DNA of 41,202 nucleotides, from assembly GCA_030433415.1 (NCBI GenBank), contig JAUIMF010000025.1, positions 1-41,202 on the forward strand. Reading direction: 5' to 3'. The notes below the pieces were generated by a model. The model saw nothing but the letters and a program-made list of their open reading frames with translations. It was not told the DNA's origin and ran no database searches. Origin of the DNA: Gammaproteobacteria bacterium. GTDB taxonomy: Bacteria > Pseudomonadota > Gammaproteobacteria > Pseudomonadales > Halieaceae. This document shows positions 23,897 to 32,328 of the stretch, piece after piece. Made by a program: the position numbers and the translations under genes. Each line of letters opens with the position of its first letter. Within the stretch, counting starts at the first letter, position 1.

Positions 23897-24874
23897 TTGT
23901 TTAGGCTGCGACGTCGCCTTTTTGGACTCGCTTCCAGTTTGCCCTCCACCCCCCACCGTCGCGTTGCGCAGCTTTTTACCCTGCTTTTAGGCATGGCATG
24001 CAGCAATGCCTACGCGCAGGATCCCGATGCCGCCATGCGCGCACGCTGGAGCGCCGAAGTCGGCGTGGGAGCCGAGTACGACACCAATGTCTCTGTCGAT
24101 GAAGTGGACCTGTCCAGCGGTCAGAGCGACTACGCTTATATCATTGACTTTGAGCTGGGCGTGAAGAAAAAGCTCACGGAAAAAATTGACGCATCGGCAA
24201 GCTACAACATCAGCCAGAGTAGCTACAATGAGTTTTCTCGCGTTGACCGGCGCACGCAGATTCTGGGTGGAGCACTGAACCGGGATCTGGGCAGCAGTAA
24301 CGCAGGCCTGTCGGCCTACTACATTGACTCCACGCTGGATGGCGACCCATTCCTGCGCTTTGCCCGGGTGTCACCCTCGCTATCGGGGTTTCTCGCTCGC
24401 AAATGGTTTGCCCGCGGCGCCTACGTACACTCCGAACGTCGCATCGATGGACGCAGCCAACGAAATGCCAGCACCCGCTCTGCCGAAGCTGACGTCTACT
24501 ATTTTCATCGCGGATTGCGCAGTTACGTGAATCTGGGTTACCGCTATCGAGATGAAGATGCAGTGGCCGAAGAACTGGATTTTCAGTCCCACGCACTAAA
24601 GCTACGCTACATTCGGCGTTTCGATATCTTCGGCCGGCGCGCCAAGGCAGAGGCAGCACTGCGCTACGAAGTACGGGATTACCGCAGTGAGGAACCGACG
24701 ATCGGGGAACCACGCGACGATGATCGCCTGCGCTTCAAGATGGACTTCGAAGTTCCCCTGAATGATCGCCTGACGTGGCAGTGGTACTACAGCTACGGCG
24801 ATTATGTTTCCAATCTGCCGCGCGCCGACTTCACCCAGAATATTCTGGGTACGCGGCTGCAGTTGGCCTGGTAG
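23897..24874 (+). CDS. Outer-membrane beta-barrel protein (BBP2-like)
   Basis: About 325 residues. After a basic and hydrophobic export signal ending A-Y-A-Q (cleavage near genome position 24019), the protein is a run of alternating amphipathic strands with many Tyr and Arg, and it ends in Gln-Leu-Ala-Trp, as outer-membrane barrels do. Early V-G-V-G-A-E-Y-D-T-N-V is typical of putative barrels in exopolysaccharide loci. The start is uncertain: the frame is open far upstream, antisense to the DUF3144 gene, and no ATG lies before the signal peptide. I chose TTG at 23897; TTG at 23879 is an alternative, and the only nearby ATG (23993) would remove most of the signal. It converges on the protease gene. 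Confidence 0.72.
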   Translation: MFRLRRRLFGLASSLPSTPHRRVAQLFTLLLGMACSNAYAQDPDAAMRARWSAEVGVGAEYDTNVSVDEVDLSSGQSDYAYIIDFELGVKKKLTEKIDASASYNISQSSYNEFSRVDRRTQILGGALNRDLGSSNAGLSAYYIDSTLDGDPFLRFARVSPSLSGFLARKWFARGAYVHSERRIDGRSQRNASTRSAEADVYYFHRGLRSYVNLGYRYRDEDAVAEELDFQSHALKLRYIRRFDIFGRRAKAEAALRYEVRDYRSEEPTIGEPRDDDRLRFKMDFEVPLNDRLTWQWYYSYGDYVSNLPRADFTQNILGTRLQLAW

Positions 24875-24889
24875 GTCCGGACAGCCTGC

Positions 24890-26887
24890 TCAGAGGCTGC
24901 TGAGCGTCAACAAACCGTAGCCGTAGATCGAGTCCCGACCAGGCGGTCCCAGGTCTCGGGCGCTGTCGAACAGCATTCCGACCACCTCACCGCGGGGCGC
25001 TATACGACTCAGCCGCGCAGCCGCAGCGACGGCAAAGGGCACCGCGAAGGACGTTCCTGACGAGGCCACATAGCCTCCACCGGGCTGGGCGTGCAGTACA
25101 TCAACGCCGGGAGCGGCAAGCGCCAGATAGTCCCCGCGATTAGCCAGGCGAAAAACCTGTTCCGCCGAATCCACGGCGGTCACAGCGACCACGGACTCAT
25201 AGGCTGCCGGATACATAGGCCTTGCGACGGGGCCACCATTGCCCGCCGCCGCCATCACTACCATATCCTGCGCGGCGGCCCGGTCCAGCGCCCTCTCCAG
25301 AAGCCGGTTCGGCGGACCGGCGAGGCTGATATTAACGACGTCGACGCTGGAAGAAATCAGCCAGTCAAGCGCCCGAATCAGGCTCACGGTACTGGCGATT
25401 TCGCCTCGCTCCCGGTCCAGTTCAAACACGGACGCCGCATACACCTGGGCCTGGGGCGCCAGCCCTTGATACTCAGAGGAATTCGCCGCAATGATCGAGG
25501 CAATGGCCGTGCCGTGAAAATCGGGCGCTTCAGAGCCAGGCCGGGCAAAGGAACGGGTCTGGATATGGGAGTGGACCAGCGCCGGATGGGCCACATCAAC
25601 GCGACTGTCGATCATGCCCACGCGCACATCGAGCGTGTCCAGATCTTCTGGCAAAGGCATGGCCGCCCGCGGCATGACGCCGTTACCCGTTGCGTCCACC
25701 GGAGCGCCGGCGGTGTAAATGTGGTTGAGGTCAACCTCAGCGCGGTCCTTGCCCACCACATCCAGCACACCATTGCGCACTTCGGTGATATCAAAGGTTG
25801 AAGGCGCCGCGACCTCGGCAAGGCGCAGCCCCAGGCCAGGAAGCTCCGTAACGGTATCGAAGAGGTAGCCCTCGCTGGACAGCTCATCGAATACCGAGGG
25901 TTCGGCCATCACGAGCCACTGCTCCTTGAGGATGCGGCTCTCGTCCACCTCAAGATCGCTTTCGAGGCGATCCACAATCTCGTCGATTTCGGATTCCAGA
26001 CGTTCTTCGATGGCCAGTTCGACGCGGGCTTCCACGTCAGATTCCACAGAAGACTCCACGACAGCCTCGGCAGCATCCTCAACGGACTCCTCCACCGCGT
26101 CTTCCACGGCTTCGGCCACGCTGTCTTCGACGCTCTCTTCCAGCGCCGTCTCAACGCTCTGCTCTACACTGTCTTCAACGGACTCTTCCACCACCTCGGC
26201 CACAGCCTCTTCAACGCCAGACTCCACGGCGGATTCGACGCTGTCGGCCACGGTTTCTTCGACGCTGTCTTCCAGCGCGTCAGCCACGGACTCTTCAACG
26301 GTGTCCGCCACGCTGTCTTCGACCGCGGTTTCCAGGGAGCCCTGCACGGCATCGTCTACCTGTGCTTCTACCTGGGCTTCGACGGCGGATTCGACGCCAG
26401 CTTCAACGGACTGCTCTACCGCCTCCTCGACCGCGCCCTCAACTTCATTCTCGAGGCTGTCCTGTACCGATGCTTCTACATCGAGTTCCACCGCGGCGAT
26501 GATGGTTGTCTCGAGCGACGCTTCTACGCGCTCATCGATGGACTGGGCCACGGTGTCGTCAATATTGTCCTCAACATTGGCATCCACGGTCTGTTCAATC
26601 GCTTCTTCAATGTTGTCTTCGATGTTCTCCTGAATGTTCTGCTCCGTGAACTGCTCCACGGCATCTTCGATCTCGTCCTCGATCGAATCCTCCAGGTCAT
26701 CCTCGATGTTCTCGGCTAAGTCCTCTTCGACATCCTCTTCGATCTGCTCCTCGACCTCGTCTTCGCCGGGGTCTTCACCGAGAAACCCTCCCACGGGCAG
26801 CTGGGCCGTGCTGACGGCACTGCCTAGCAGCAGAGCACCCGCGCACAGCAGTGCGAAGATAAATTTCATATTCATTTGATATTTCAT
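24890..26887 (-). CDS. Subtilisin-like (S8) protease with about 66 tandem four-residue repeats
   Basis: About 665 residues numbered from ATG 26887. Signal peptide 1 to about 29 (ends S-T-A-Q). Residues 42-305 are an unbroken run of about 66 tetrads of the form acidic-x-x-Val/Ile/Leu (for example EDSV, EESV, ESAV) with no change of register. A prodomain-like segment (about 315-385) follows, then an S8 catalytic domain with D427 (M-I-D-S), H458 (F-H-G-T), N550 (A-G-N-G-G) and S613 (S-G-T-S-F-A-V-P), so it should be an active serine protease. It ends soon after, at a compact domain. ATG 26917 is also in frame, and ribosome-binding sites are weak for all starts. It is divergent from an ECF sigma gene. 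A periplasmic or surface location is expected; the repeat could be a long acidic helix or stalk. Confidence 0.9.
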   Translation of the reverse strand: MKYQMNMKFIFALLCAGALLLGSAVSTAQLPVGGFLGEDPGEDEVEEQIEEDVEEDLAENIEDDLEDSIEDEIEDAVEQFTEQNIQENIEDNIEEAIEQTVDANVEDNIDDTVAQSIDERVEASLETTIIAAVELDVEASVQDSLENEVEGAVEEAVEQSVEAGVESAVEAQVEAQVDDAVQGSLETAVEDSVADTVEESVADALEDSVEETVADSVESAVESGVEEAVAEVVEESVEDSVEQSVETALEESVEDSVAEAVEDAVEESVEDAAEAVVESSVESDVEARVELAIEERLESEIDEIVDRLESDLEVDESRILKEQWLVMAEPSVFDELSSEGYLFDTVTELPGLGLRLAEVAAPSTFDITEVRNGVLDVVGKDRAEVDLNHIYTAGAPVDATGNGVMPRAAMPLPEDLDTLDVRVGMIDSRVDVAHPALVHSHIQTRSFARPGSEAPDFHGTAIASIIAANSSEYQGLAPQAQVYAASVFELDRERGEIASTVSLIRALDWLISSSVDVVNISLAGPPNRLLERALDRAAAQDMVVMAAAGNGGPVARPMYPAAYESVVAVTAVDSAEQVFRLANRGDYLALAAPGVDVLHAQPGGGYVASSGTSFAVPFAVAAAARLSRIAPRGEVVGMLFDSARDLGPPGRDSIYGYGLLTLSSL

Positions 26888-26929
26888 AGGGTTACAACCA
26901 CTTTCAAGATTCTGCATAAAGTGCTGTAT

Positions 26930-26958
26930 GGAACCGGTCAGCTTGCCTATACTGACGG
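26930..26958 (+). promoter_or_regulatory. Possible ECF-type promoter upstream of the sigma gene
   Basis: GGAACC (26930-26935) matches the -35 core of many ECF promoters and lies about 104 bases before the sigma-factor start, fitting autoregulation. The matching -10 is not clear: TGACGG follows after 17 bases. It overlaps the 5' end of the protease region, so it could serve both directions. Confidence 0.28.
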
Positions 26959-27038
26959 CTGGAGCGCCGAAAAATTCCTTCGTAAATCAGTGGGAATAAA
27001 GCGGCGCATAAATCGTCAAAGAGTTTAGCAGGGAATGC

Positions 27039-27551
27039 ATGACGTCGCTCAGCTACGGAAAACTCAGTTCGCGCCAGCGGGATGAGCTCATGGGAGAGCT
27101 CAAGGGCCTGAAACGGTTCTGTATGTCCCTGGCGGGGAGCGAAGCTGATGCTGACGACCTGATCCAGACAACGGTTGAACGGTTGCTGGAACGCGGTATT
27201 CCCGGCGATGCGCACACGGCGCGCTGGGCTTACCGTGTGTGCAAGAACCTGTGGATTGATGAATTGCGATCACGGGAAGTGCGCAACCGCCACGCCAACA
27301 CGGTCATACAGACCGGCGAGGCGCTGGAGTTATCGCCATCGGCGGAACTCCAGTCCGAAGGTGAGCGCAGTCTGGCAGCGGTGAATGAAGCACTGCGAGC
27401 GTTGCCAGAGGAACAGCGCATGGCCCTTACGCTGGTAGCAGTCGAGGGCAAGAGTTACGCCGAGGCGGCGGAGATTCTTGAGGTTCCCATCGGAACCATC
27501 ATGAGTCGCATCGCCAGAGCGCGAAAACAGTTATTGCCGGTGGTGGAGTAA
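27039..27551 (+). CDS. ECF-family RNA polymerase sigma factor
   Basis: A 170-residue sigma-70 protein with only regions 2 and 4. Region 2 shows D-A-D-D-L-I-Q-T-T-V-E-R-L-L-E and a W-A-Y-R-V-C-K-N-L-W-I-D-E-L-R-S segment; region 4 shows L-P-E-E-Q-R-M-A-L and a helix-turn-helix Y-A-E-A-A-E-I-L-E-V-P-I-G-T-I-M-S-R-I-A-R-A-R. It directs RNA polymerase to a small regulon. A GGGA box lies about 5 bases ahead of the ATG. The following gene, 87 bases on, encodes a membrane protein of anti-sigma type, its likely partner. The protease divergently upstream is the first candidate target or processing factor. Confidence 0.93.
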   Translation: MTSLSYGKLSSRQRDELMGELKGLKRFCMSLAGSEADADDLIQTTVERLLERGIPGDAHTARWAYRVCKNLWIDELRSREVRNRHANTVIQTGEALELSPSAELQSEGERSLAAVNEALRALPEEQRMALTLVAVEGKSYAEAAEILEVPIGTIMSRIARARKQLLPVVE

Positions 27552-27638
27552 ACACCCCGGTGGTAGGAGTGGAACACAAATAACTGCTGGCCTGATTGAC
27601 GAGAAGTCCAGGCGAAAAAGGCAGAAACACAAGAGAGC

Positions 27639-28430
27639 ATGACGATGGAAAGTGAAGGCATGTCCCCGCAAACGGCGTTGCAGCCGGGAGACCTCGAAAG
27701 CCTGTCCCGGTATGTCGACGGCGAACTGCCCGCCGACGAGTCCCGGGCGCTGGAGGCGCGCCTGCGCGACAACGAAGCGCTGCGATCGGCGCTGGTGCGT
27801 CTCGAAGAGCTCAACCATCGCCTCAAAGATATGCTGTCAGAGCATAATACTGTTCCCGACAGTGTCGTGGCCCTGCTGGACAAAACCGCCAGCGACGAGC
27901 CTGCTCCGCAGGACAATGTGCTCGCTTTCCCGGGCAATCGTACCGCCGACGCCGCGGTACAACGGCCGCGCTGGGCCTACGCCATGGCAGCCTCGCTGAC
28001 AGCGGCGGTGGCTTTGTCCCTGGTGTTCAGCAACGGCGCGCAGGATTCCGGTGGCCGCCTGCCGGGCAACGACGCGATTGTGTCTGCCGCCCTCGACAGC
28101 CATCCCTCAAGCGTGGATTGGAGTACGCTGGAAGACGGTCGCGAGTTCCAGGCGGTGCTGTCCTTCCCTCATGAAGATGGACGCTGGTGCCGCGAGTACC
28201 TGCTGCGCGGTGGTGAATCCGACTGGCGTGCTGTGGCCTGTCGTAGCGAAGATCGCTGGGTAACACAGGCCGCCGGCCTTGAGTCGTTCCTTGACACCAC
28301 CGATGGCTATCGCCCCGCTGGTGCCGGTGACAACGCAACGGTCGCCGTCTTCATCAGCCAGCATGCCGCAGACATTGCCCTGGGTGCGGACGAAGAGCAG
28401 GCTCTGATCGCCACTCGCTGGAGCGAGTAA
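27639..28430 (+). CDS. Membrane-anchored anti-sigma-like protein
   Basis: A 263-residue single-pass protein. The cytoplasmic N-terminus has L-S-R-Y-V-D-G-E-L-P-A-D-E-S-R-A-L-E-A-R-L, the helical start common to anti-sigma factors, but lacks the His-x3-Cys-x2-Cys zinc motif. A membrane segment lies at about 112-131. The outer part (about 135-263) has W-C-R-E-Y and a second Cys, with paired cysteines possible, and belongs to no domain I recognise. By position it should hold the ECF sigma factor inactive until an envelope signal arrives. A terminator follows directly, so sigma and anti-sigma form a two-gene unit. Confidence 0.82.
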   Translation: MTMESEGMSPQTALQPGDLESLSRYVDGELPADESRALEARLRDNEALRSALVRLEELNHRLKDMLSEHNTVPDSVVALLDKTASDEPAPQDNVLAFPGNRTADAAVQRPRWAYAMAASLTAAVALSLVFSNGAQDSGGRLPGNDAIVSAALDSHPSSVDWSTLEDGREFQAVLSFPHEDGRWCREYLLRGGESDWRAVACRSEDRWVTQAAGLESFLDTTDGYRPAGAGDNATVAVFISQHAADIALGADEEQALIATRWSE

Positions 28431-28434
28431 ACCG

Positions 28435-28463
28435 GGCGGGACTTTCTTTGTTCCCGCCTTTGC
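28435..28463 (+). terminator. Rho-independent-like terminator after the anti-sigma gene
   Basis: GGCGGGA (28435-28441) pairs with TCCCGCC (28452-28458) around a 10-base T-rich loop and is followed by TTTG. The T run is short but the position, 5 bases after the stop codon, is right. Confidence 0.65.
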
Positions 28464-28537
28464 CTGTTTCGGGCACCGGTCATCGCCCACGGTTACTTAC
28501 CGACGTGAGTACTGGCGGCGAATTCAGCGCAGGCCTG

Positions 28538-28563
28538 TCAGCATAGCCCTTCAGCATAGCCCC
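28538..28563 (+). repeat. 13-bp tandem duplication
   Basis: TCAGCATAGCCCT (28538-28550) is followed at once by TCAGCATAGCCCC (28551-28563), with a partial third TCAG. A small hairpin, CTCAGA/TCTGAG (28563-28568 with 28577-28582), adjoins it. No function is assigned. Confidence 0.75.
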
Positions 28564-28731
28564 TCAGACAAGTTTCTCTGAGCATCACGCTTACCGAGAT
28601 CCCTCTCCAACACATCTGCTCGCGCATTCCGGCGCAGGACTGCCTTGAGCGCTGTGCCCGCAATGAGCAGGAGCTCAACGACCGATCAGGCTTGTACCAC
28701 GGAAGGAGCAGGAACTGGGGGTGAAAAGGGA

Positions 28732-28782
28732 ACTGGGACTGGGACTGGGACTGGGACTGGGACTGGGACTGGGACTGGGACT
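28732..28782 (+). repeat. ACTGGG hexamer array, eight units, G-quadruplex capable
   Basis: Eight exact copies of ACTGGG (28732-28779) plus a trailing ACT. The plus strand reads GGG-ACT-GGG-ACT, that is three-base G runs spaced by three-base loops, an ideal pattern for G-quadruplex folding. It is also prone to replication slippage. It sits in a 591-base stretch (28431-29021) without a credible gene; a frame crossing it gives Gly-Thr repeats and is most likely chance. Confidence 0.95.
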
Positions 28783-29021
28783 AGAAAAAGTATCGGGGCT
28801 ACGCCGGGAGTTGCTTTGACGATTCTGTCTGTCTATCTATCTGTAAGACAATCTAAACGACTGTAATGGCCTCTTCCGGGCTCGATCAGTCCTGTCGAAT
28901 CATCGCCGCACCCAAAACTCTCCGGCGCCATCCCCAATGGGTGTTTCACTCCACCTCTGCAGTGTTGACGCATTACGCGAACAACTTATTCCCGCAAACG
29001 TGAAGTTTTTTCTGTCGACGC
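28783..29021. other. Gene-free remainder between the hexamer array and the CBS gene
   Basis: No coding region or RNA gene was recognised. A short TCTG/TCTA tetramer run occurs at about 28827-28842. GC is lower than in flanking genes. Confidence 0.5.
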
Positions 29022-29450
29022 TCAGGGACTCTTCGTGTGCACGCGCCGTCGGGAGTTTTCCATGAGTGCCCAAAGAATATTACTGGAACTCACCTGCCCT
29101 ACCAGACGACCGTTCTCAATGACGGGTCGACGGCGCTGGCGTGTCGCAAGCATATCCGCCGCCACTTCAACGATGCTGTCTCCCGGAGCACAGCTGTTGA
29201 TATCCTGAGTCATGATGTCCTGGACCAGGGCGAACTCCGTATCCCCTTCGTTGTAGATTGCGTTAAGCACGGTTTTGATGCAATCGATCTCGGATAGCAC
29301 CCCTACGGGTTGTCCTTCGTCGTCCACTACGGTGACGCCCGTGAGCTTGTACTCCACGAGAGTCTCCACCGCCTGGGCGAGATTGTCATTGCAGTTGATC
29401 GTCAGGGGATTGCGACGCATGCAATCCTTGATGGTGCTGGGCGTGGGCAT
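29022..29450 (-). CDS. CBS-domain-pair protein
   Basis: A 142-residue soluble protein made of two CBS domains (about 8-60 and 72-128). Marks are C-M-R-R-N-P-L-T-I, a T-G-V-T-V-V-D-D-E-G-Q-P-V-G-V-L-S-E-I-D strand-helix unit, then D-I-M-T-Q-D-I and R-R-R-P-V-I-E-N-G-R-L-V-G-Q-V-S. Such stand-alone pairs bind adenine nucleotides and regulate partners; the partner here is unknown. The frame extends 36 codons further upstream, but GAGAAGAG precedes the ATG at 29450, which begins at the usual place for the family. It is divergent from the SDR gene. Confidence 0.88.
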   Translation of the reverse strand: MPTPSTIKDCMRRNPLTINCNDNLAQAVETLVEYKLTGVTVVDDEGQPVGVLSEIDCIKTVLNAIYNEGDTEFALVQDIMTQDINSCAPGDSIVEVAADMLATRQRRRPVIENGRLVGQVSSSNILWALMENSRRRVHTKSP

Positions 29451-29624
29451 GTTGCTCTTCTCCGAATCGGGATTGGGCGGACGAGGAGCCACCATCACCA
29501 GCGCGAATGAATAAACGCCTGGCCCGGCAACCGGTCGACCTGAGCGTAAGGTACCCAACCGTCCGCGTAGCGTCCACGGTCACGCATTGGCTATGCTAGG
29601 GCCTTGAATCTTATGGAGCGTGAG

Positions 29625-30452
29625 ATGTACCCGGAATTTCAATTCAACAACAGTGTTATCTGGATTACCGGTGCGTCGTCGGGCATCGGTGAGGCCCTTG
29701 CGAAACGTATGGCGGGCCGCGGCGCGCAGCTCATCCTGTCCGCGCGCAACGTGGCCGAACTCGAACGAGTGGCAAGCGCCTGCGATGATCTGGGGTCGCC
29801 GCGTACCCGAGTGCTGCCCCTGGATGTCTCCCTGCACGACACGCTCGCCGATGCGGCCAACACCGTACTCGAGGAATTCGGAGCCATTGACCTGTTGATC
29901 AATAATGCCGGCATTTCACAGCGGTCTTTCTGTGTGGATACGGACTTTTCGGTGTATCGCCAGATGATGGAGATCAACGTGCTCGGACAGATCGCCCTGA
30001 CGCTGGCGGTGCTGCCATCCATGGTCGAACGCGGCTCTGGCCACCTCGCGGTCACGTCGAGCATCGCCGGCAAGTTCGGCTCGCCACAGCGCACCGGCTA
30101 TAGCGCTGCCAAGCATGCGGTCATGGGCTTTTTCGATTCCCTTCGCACCGAAGTCACGGCGGACGGACTTCGCGTTACCACCATCACGCCCGGATTCATT
30201 CGTACCAACGTCTCCAGGAATGCCCTGGGGCCGGATGGCAAACCCACCGGAATCATGGATGACGACATCGGTGCAGGCATGGACGTCGACGAGTGTGCCG
30301 ACGTCATCATCGCTGGTTTTGTCGAAGGTAAACCCGAGATCGCCGTTGGCAACGGTGCCGAGATGAGCGTACTCCAGCTAAAACGAGACGATCCGGAGGC
30401 CGCCTTCGAACTGCTCGCAAGAGCAGCCGACAAACTGCGGGCCAATCGCTGA
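29625..30452 (+). CDS. SDR-family oxidoreductase, DHRS7-like
   Basis: A 275-residue classical short-chain dehydrogenase. T-G-A-S-S-G-I-G binds NAD(P), N-N-A-G follows, the catalytic serine lies in V-T-S-S-I-A-G, and Y-S-A-A-K carries the Tyr/Lys pair, so the enzyme should be active, unlike the other cluster SDR at 6958-7725. V-T-T-I-T-P-G-F-I-R-T-N follows, as in the DHRS7/acyl-CoA-reductase-like branch. GGAG lies 7 bases before the ATG at 29625; TTG at 29604 and ATG at 29613 are also in frame. The lipoprotein gene follows after 9 bases, so the two are likely cotranscribed. The substrate is unknown. Confidence 0.9.
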   Translation: MYPEFQFNNSVIWITGASSGIGEALAKRMAGRGAQLILSARNVAELERVASACDDLGSPRTRVLPLDVSLHDTLADAANTVLEEFGAIDLLINNAGISQRSFCVDTDFSVYRQMMEINVLGQIALTLAVLPSMVERGSGHLAVTSSIAGKFGSPQRTGYSAAKHAVMGFFDSLRTEVTADGLRVTTITPGFIRTNVSRNALGPDGKPTGIMDDDIGAGMDVDECADVIIAGFVEGKPEIAVGNGAEMSVLQLKRDDPEAAFELLARAADKLRANR

Positions 30453-30461
30453 TCACGCGCG

Positions 30462-31148
30462 GTGCTGACGCGTCGCCAAATCAGCCTGCTCCTGCTGGCG
30501 CTCACCGGGACCGCCCTGCCGGGATGTGGCGGCTATGAGCTGAAAAATCTGGCCAAGTCCGATATCAACATGGTTACGGACGAATTTATTCTTGAAACCC
30601 GCCGCCTGGTGCGCGAACTCATGAGCAAGCTCTACGGCCGCAACCCGGACCAGCTTCGCCGTGGTGCGGTCAACACAGCCGAGGGACGGCTGCAGCAGTT
30701 ACAGGAGACTCCCGGCCCTCTGGCGTTCAGAGAACTCGAGGGCACCCAGGAAATTGCCGCGCTGGAACTCGTATTTGATCCTGAATTTGAGGGCGACCGG
30801 GTGTTCGCCCTGATCGTGGGACTGGGCGGCATGCTGCGCCGGGCCTATGGCTATGACACCGAGTATTACCTGTTCGACGCGCTGGACCCGGCGGTGCTTG
30901 AAACCAGTGCCCGTAATACTGAAATCCTGTTATGGCGACTCAAGCACAACCGGCGCGATGACGGCGCGCCCTTCCTCATTACCAGTGAGTACCAGGGACG
31001 CATCGACAATCTCAGCTTCGAACGCCTGTTTGGCAAACTCATCGCCCTGCAGGACATGATGGCCAGGATCGCCGGGGATGCGGGAGACCGCCGTGTCACC
31101 AAGGCGGTGCACACGGCCACTTCGGTGTTTATTCCTCTACCGATCTGA
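30462..31148 (+). CDS. Predicted lipoprotein, function unknown
   Basis: A 228-residue protein starting with GTG. Basic start (L-T-R-R), hydrophobic stretch and the lipobox A-L-P-G-C22 point to an outer- or inner-membrane lipoprotein; twin-arginine use is unlikely, as only R-R-Q is seen. The mature part is mainly helical, with a R-V-F-A-L-I-V-G-L-G-G-M-L-R-R-A-Y-G-Y core and no enzyme motif I recognise. It follows the SDR gene by 9 bases, and its last 20 bases overlap the 3' end of the MFS gene on the opposite strand. Confidence 0.75.
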   Translation: MLTRRQISLLLLALTGTALPGCGGYELKNLAKSDINMVTDEFILETRRLVRELMSKLYGRNPDQLRRGAVNTAEGRLQQLQETPGPLAFRELEGTQEIAALELVFDPEFEGDRVFALIVGLGGMLRRAYGYDTEYYLFDALDPAVLETSARNTEILLWRLKHNRRDDGAPFLITSEYQGRIDNLSFERLFGKLIALQDMMARIAGDAGDRRVTKAVHTATSVFIPLPI

Positions 31149-32328
31149 ATCCCGGTTGGGTTTGGGACCTGGAGTCAACGGTGGTCGCAGGAACGAGTAG
31201 CGCAGCGCAGGCCAGCATGCCCAGCGCCGTCGCAACGGGTAAGCTCTGCAAGCCGAGGTGTTGTACCAACTGCCCCGCCACCACCGCCGCCCAGGCAAAT
31301 CCACTGGTGATTATGGGGGCCGCAACGCCTGCCCACGCGCCATGCTCATCCAGCGAACCCGCCAGGGCCAACAACACGGGAAAATTAAACTGCAGGGCAA
31401 ACACGGCGGGCACCAGGGCCGCCAGAAAGACCTGCGGTGTGCTGGCATGCACCGCCAGCCACCAGCCGCTGGCACAGGCGATAAAACCGATCAGCAGCGG
31501 GTATCGAGGACCGAAGCGACCACTGGCCCAACCGCCCGCCTGGCAGGCCAGGGCCGACAGGAGCAGCAGCACACCGATTCGCGAGCCGGCCTCTTCGTAG
31601 CCCAGGCCAAGGTCCGCCGCCAGGCTGAACATAAAGGCAAAGCCCAGACCGCTACAGGTGACGAACAATACGCCCATAAGTATTGTCGCCACGGGTCGCC
31701 AGCTGATGTCCAGGGAAGCGTGTCGACGGCTGTGGTGCGCCAGCAGGGCCGGTGATTCGCGATACAGCGCCACAACGATCGCGTAGAGCAACGACAGCAG
31801 TGCGGCAAACAGAAACGCGCCACGCAGTCCCGCCTCCCCCACTGCCAAGCCGACACCGGCCACCATGGCGGACATGAGCGCGACCGCACTCATGTCGATA
31901 AAGCCAAAGGACTCATCGGGAGCCTTGCTCACGGCGACCAGTCGCGCCGTTGCCGCCATCAGCGCGCCCACGCAAAATCCGGCGCTCAACTGCAGCAGCA
32001 ACAGCAAGGCCGGCGAGGCAAAGACATAGGCACTGGCCAGTTCCAGCAGTACCAGAGTGCTGCCAAAACGCACCCCCAGACGACCGACACCGAGCCTGGG
32101 AGGGCGGAAGTAGAACAGCAGCGACGACACGGCAATGCCAATAAAGGGTGCGGCCACCACCAGCCCGGCGAGGCCCGCGCTCCAGGAGGTTTCTTCGAGC
32201 AACCGGGTCAGCACCACCGGTTTCATGGCGCTGAACAGCGTCGACATGGCAAACGCGGCGGCACCGGCAAACAGCAGACCCGGATGCGCAAAGGCAGCCC
32301 GCAGGCCCTCGGGCCTGGTGTGCTCAGG
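31129..32328 (-). CDS. MFS-type transporter
   Basis: About 399 residues with roughly 12 hydrophobic segments and the conserved small-residue and charged loops of the major facilitator superfamily, including a F-R-P-P-R-L-G-V-G-R-L-G-V-R-F loop between helices 2 and 3. Substrate unknown. The start is uncertain: TTG at 32328 (GAGG 9 bases ahead) overlaps the stop of the oxygenase gene upstream, TTG at 32349 is similar, and the first in-frame ATG (32406) would demand an 83-base overlap. Coupling with the oxygenase gene suggests transport of its substrate or product. The 3' end overlaps the lipoprotein gene by 20 bases. Confidence 0.82.
   Translation of the reverse strand, partial: PEHTRPEGLRAAFAHPGLLFAGAAAFAMSTLFSAMKPVVLTRLLEETSWSAGLAGLVVAAPFIGIAVSSLLFYFRPPRLGVGRLGVRFGSTLVLLELASAYVFASPALLLLLQLSAGFCVGALMAATARLVAVSKAPDESFGFIDMSAVALMSAMVAGVGLAVGEAGLRGAFLFAALLSLLYAIVVALYRESPALLAHHSRRHASLDISWRPVATILMGVLFVTCSGLGFAFMFSLAADLGLGYEEAGSRIGVLLLLSALACQAGGWASGRFGPRYPLLIGFIACASGWWLAVHASTPQVFLAALVPAVFALQFNFPVLLALAGSLDEHGAWAGVAAPIITSGFAWAAVVAGQLVQHLGLQSLPVATALGMLACAALLVPATTVDSRSQTQPGFRSVEE

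Noticed and set aside
24882..24899. CAGCCT/AGGCTG hairpin between the barrel and protease genes
   Set aside because: A possible bidirectional terminator, but it overlaps the protease stop codon region and lacks T runs.
25926..26633. A 235-codon Ser/Thr-rich frame on the plus strand across the protease repeat
   Set aside because: It is the mirror image of the acidic tetrad repeat (GAA/GAC codons read backwards give Ser/Thr) and has no ribosome-binding site.
26000..26800. CRISPR-like periodicity in the protease gene and in the hexamer array
   Set aside because: Repeats are contiguous coding tetrads or a simple microsatellite, with no spacers of constant length.
28645..28866. A 73-codon frame with Gly-Thr repeats
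   Set aside because: It is produced by the ACTGGG array; no start signal and no family resemblance.
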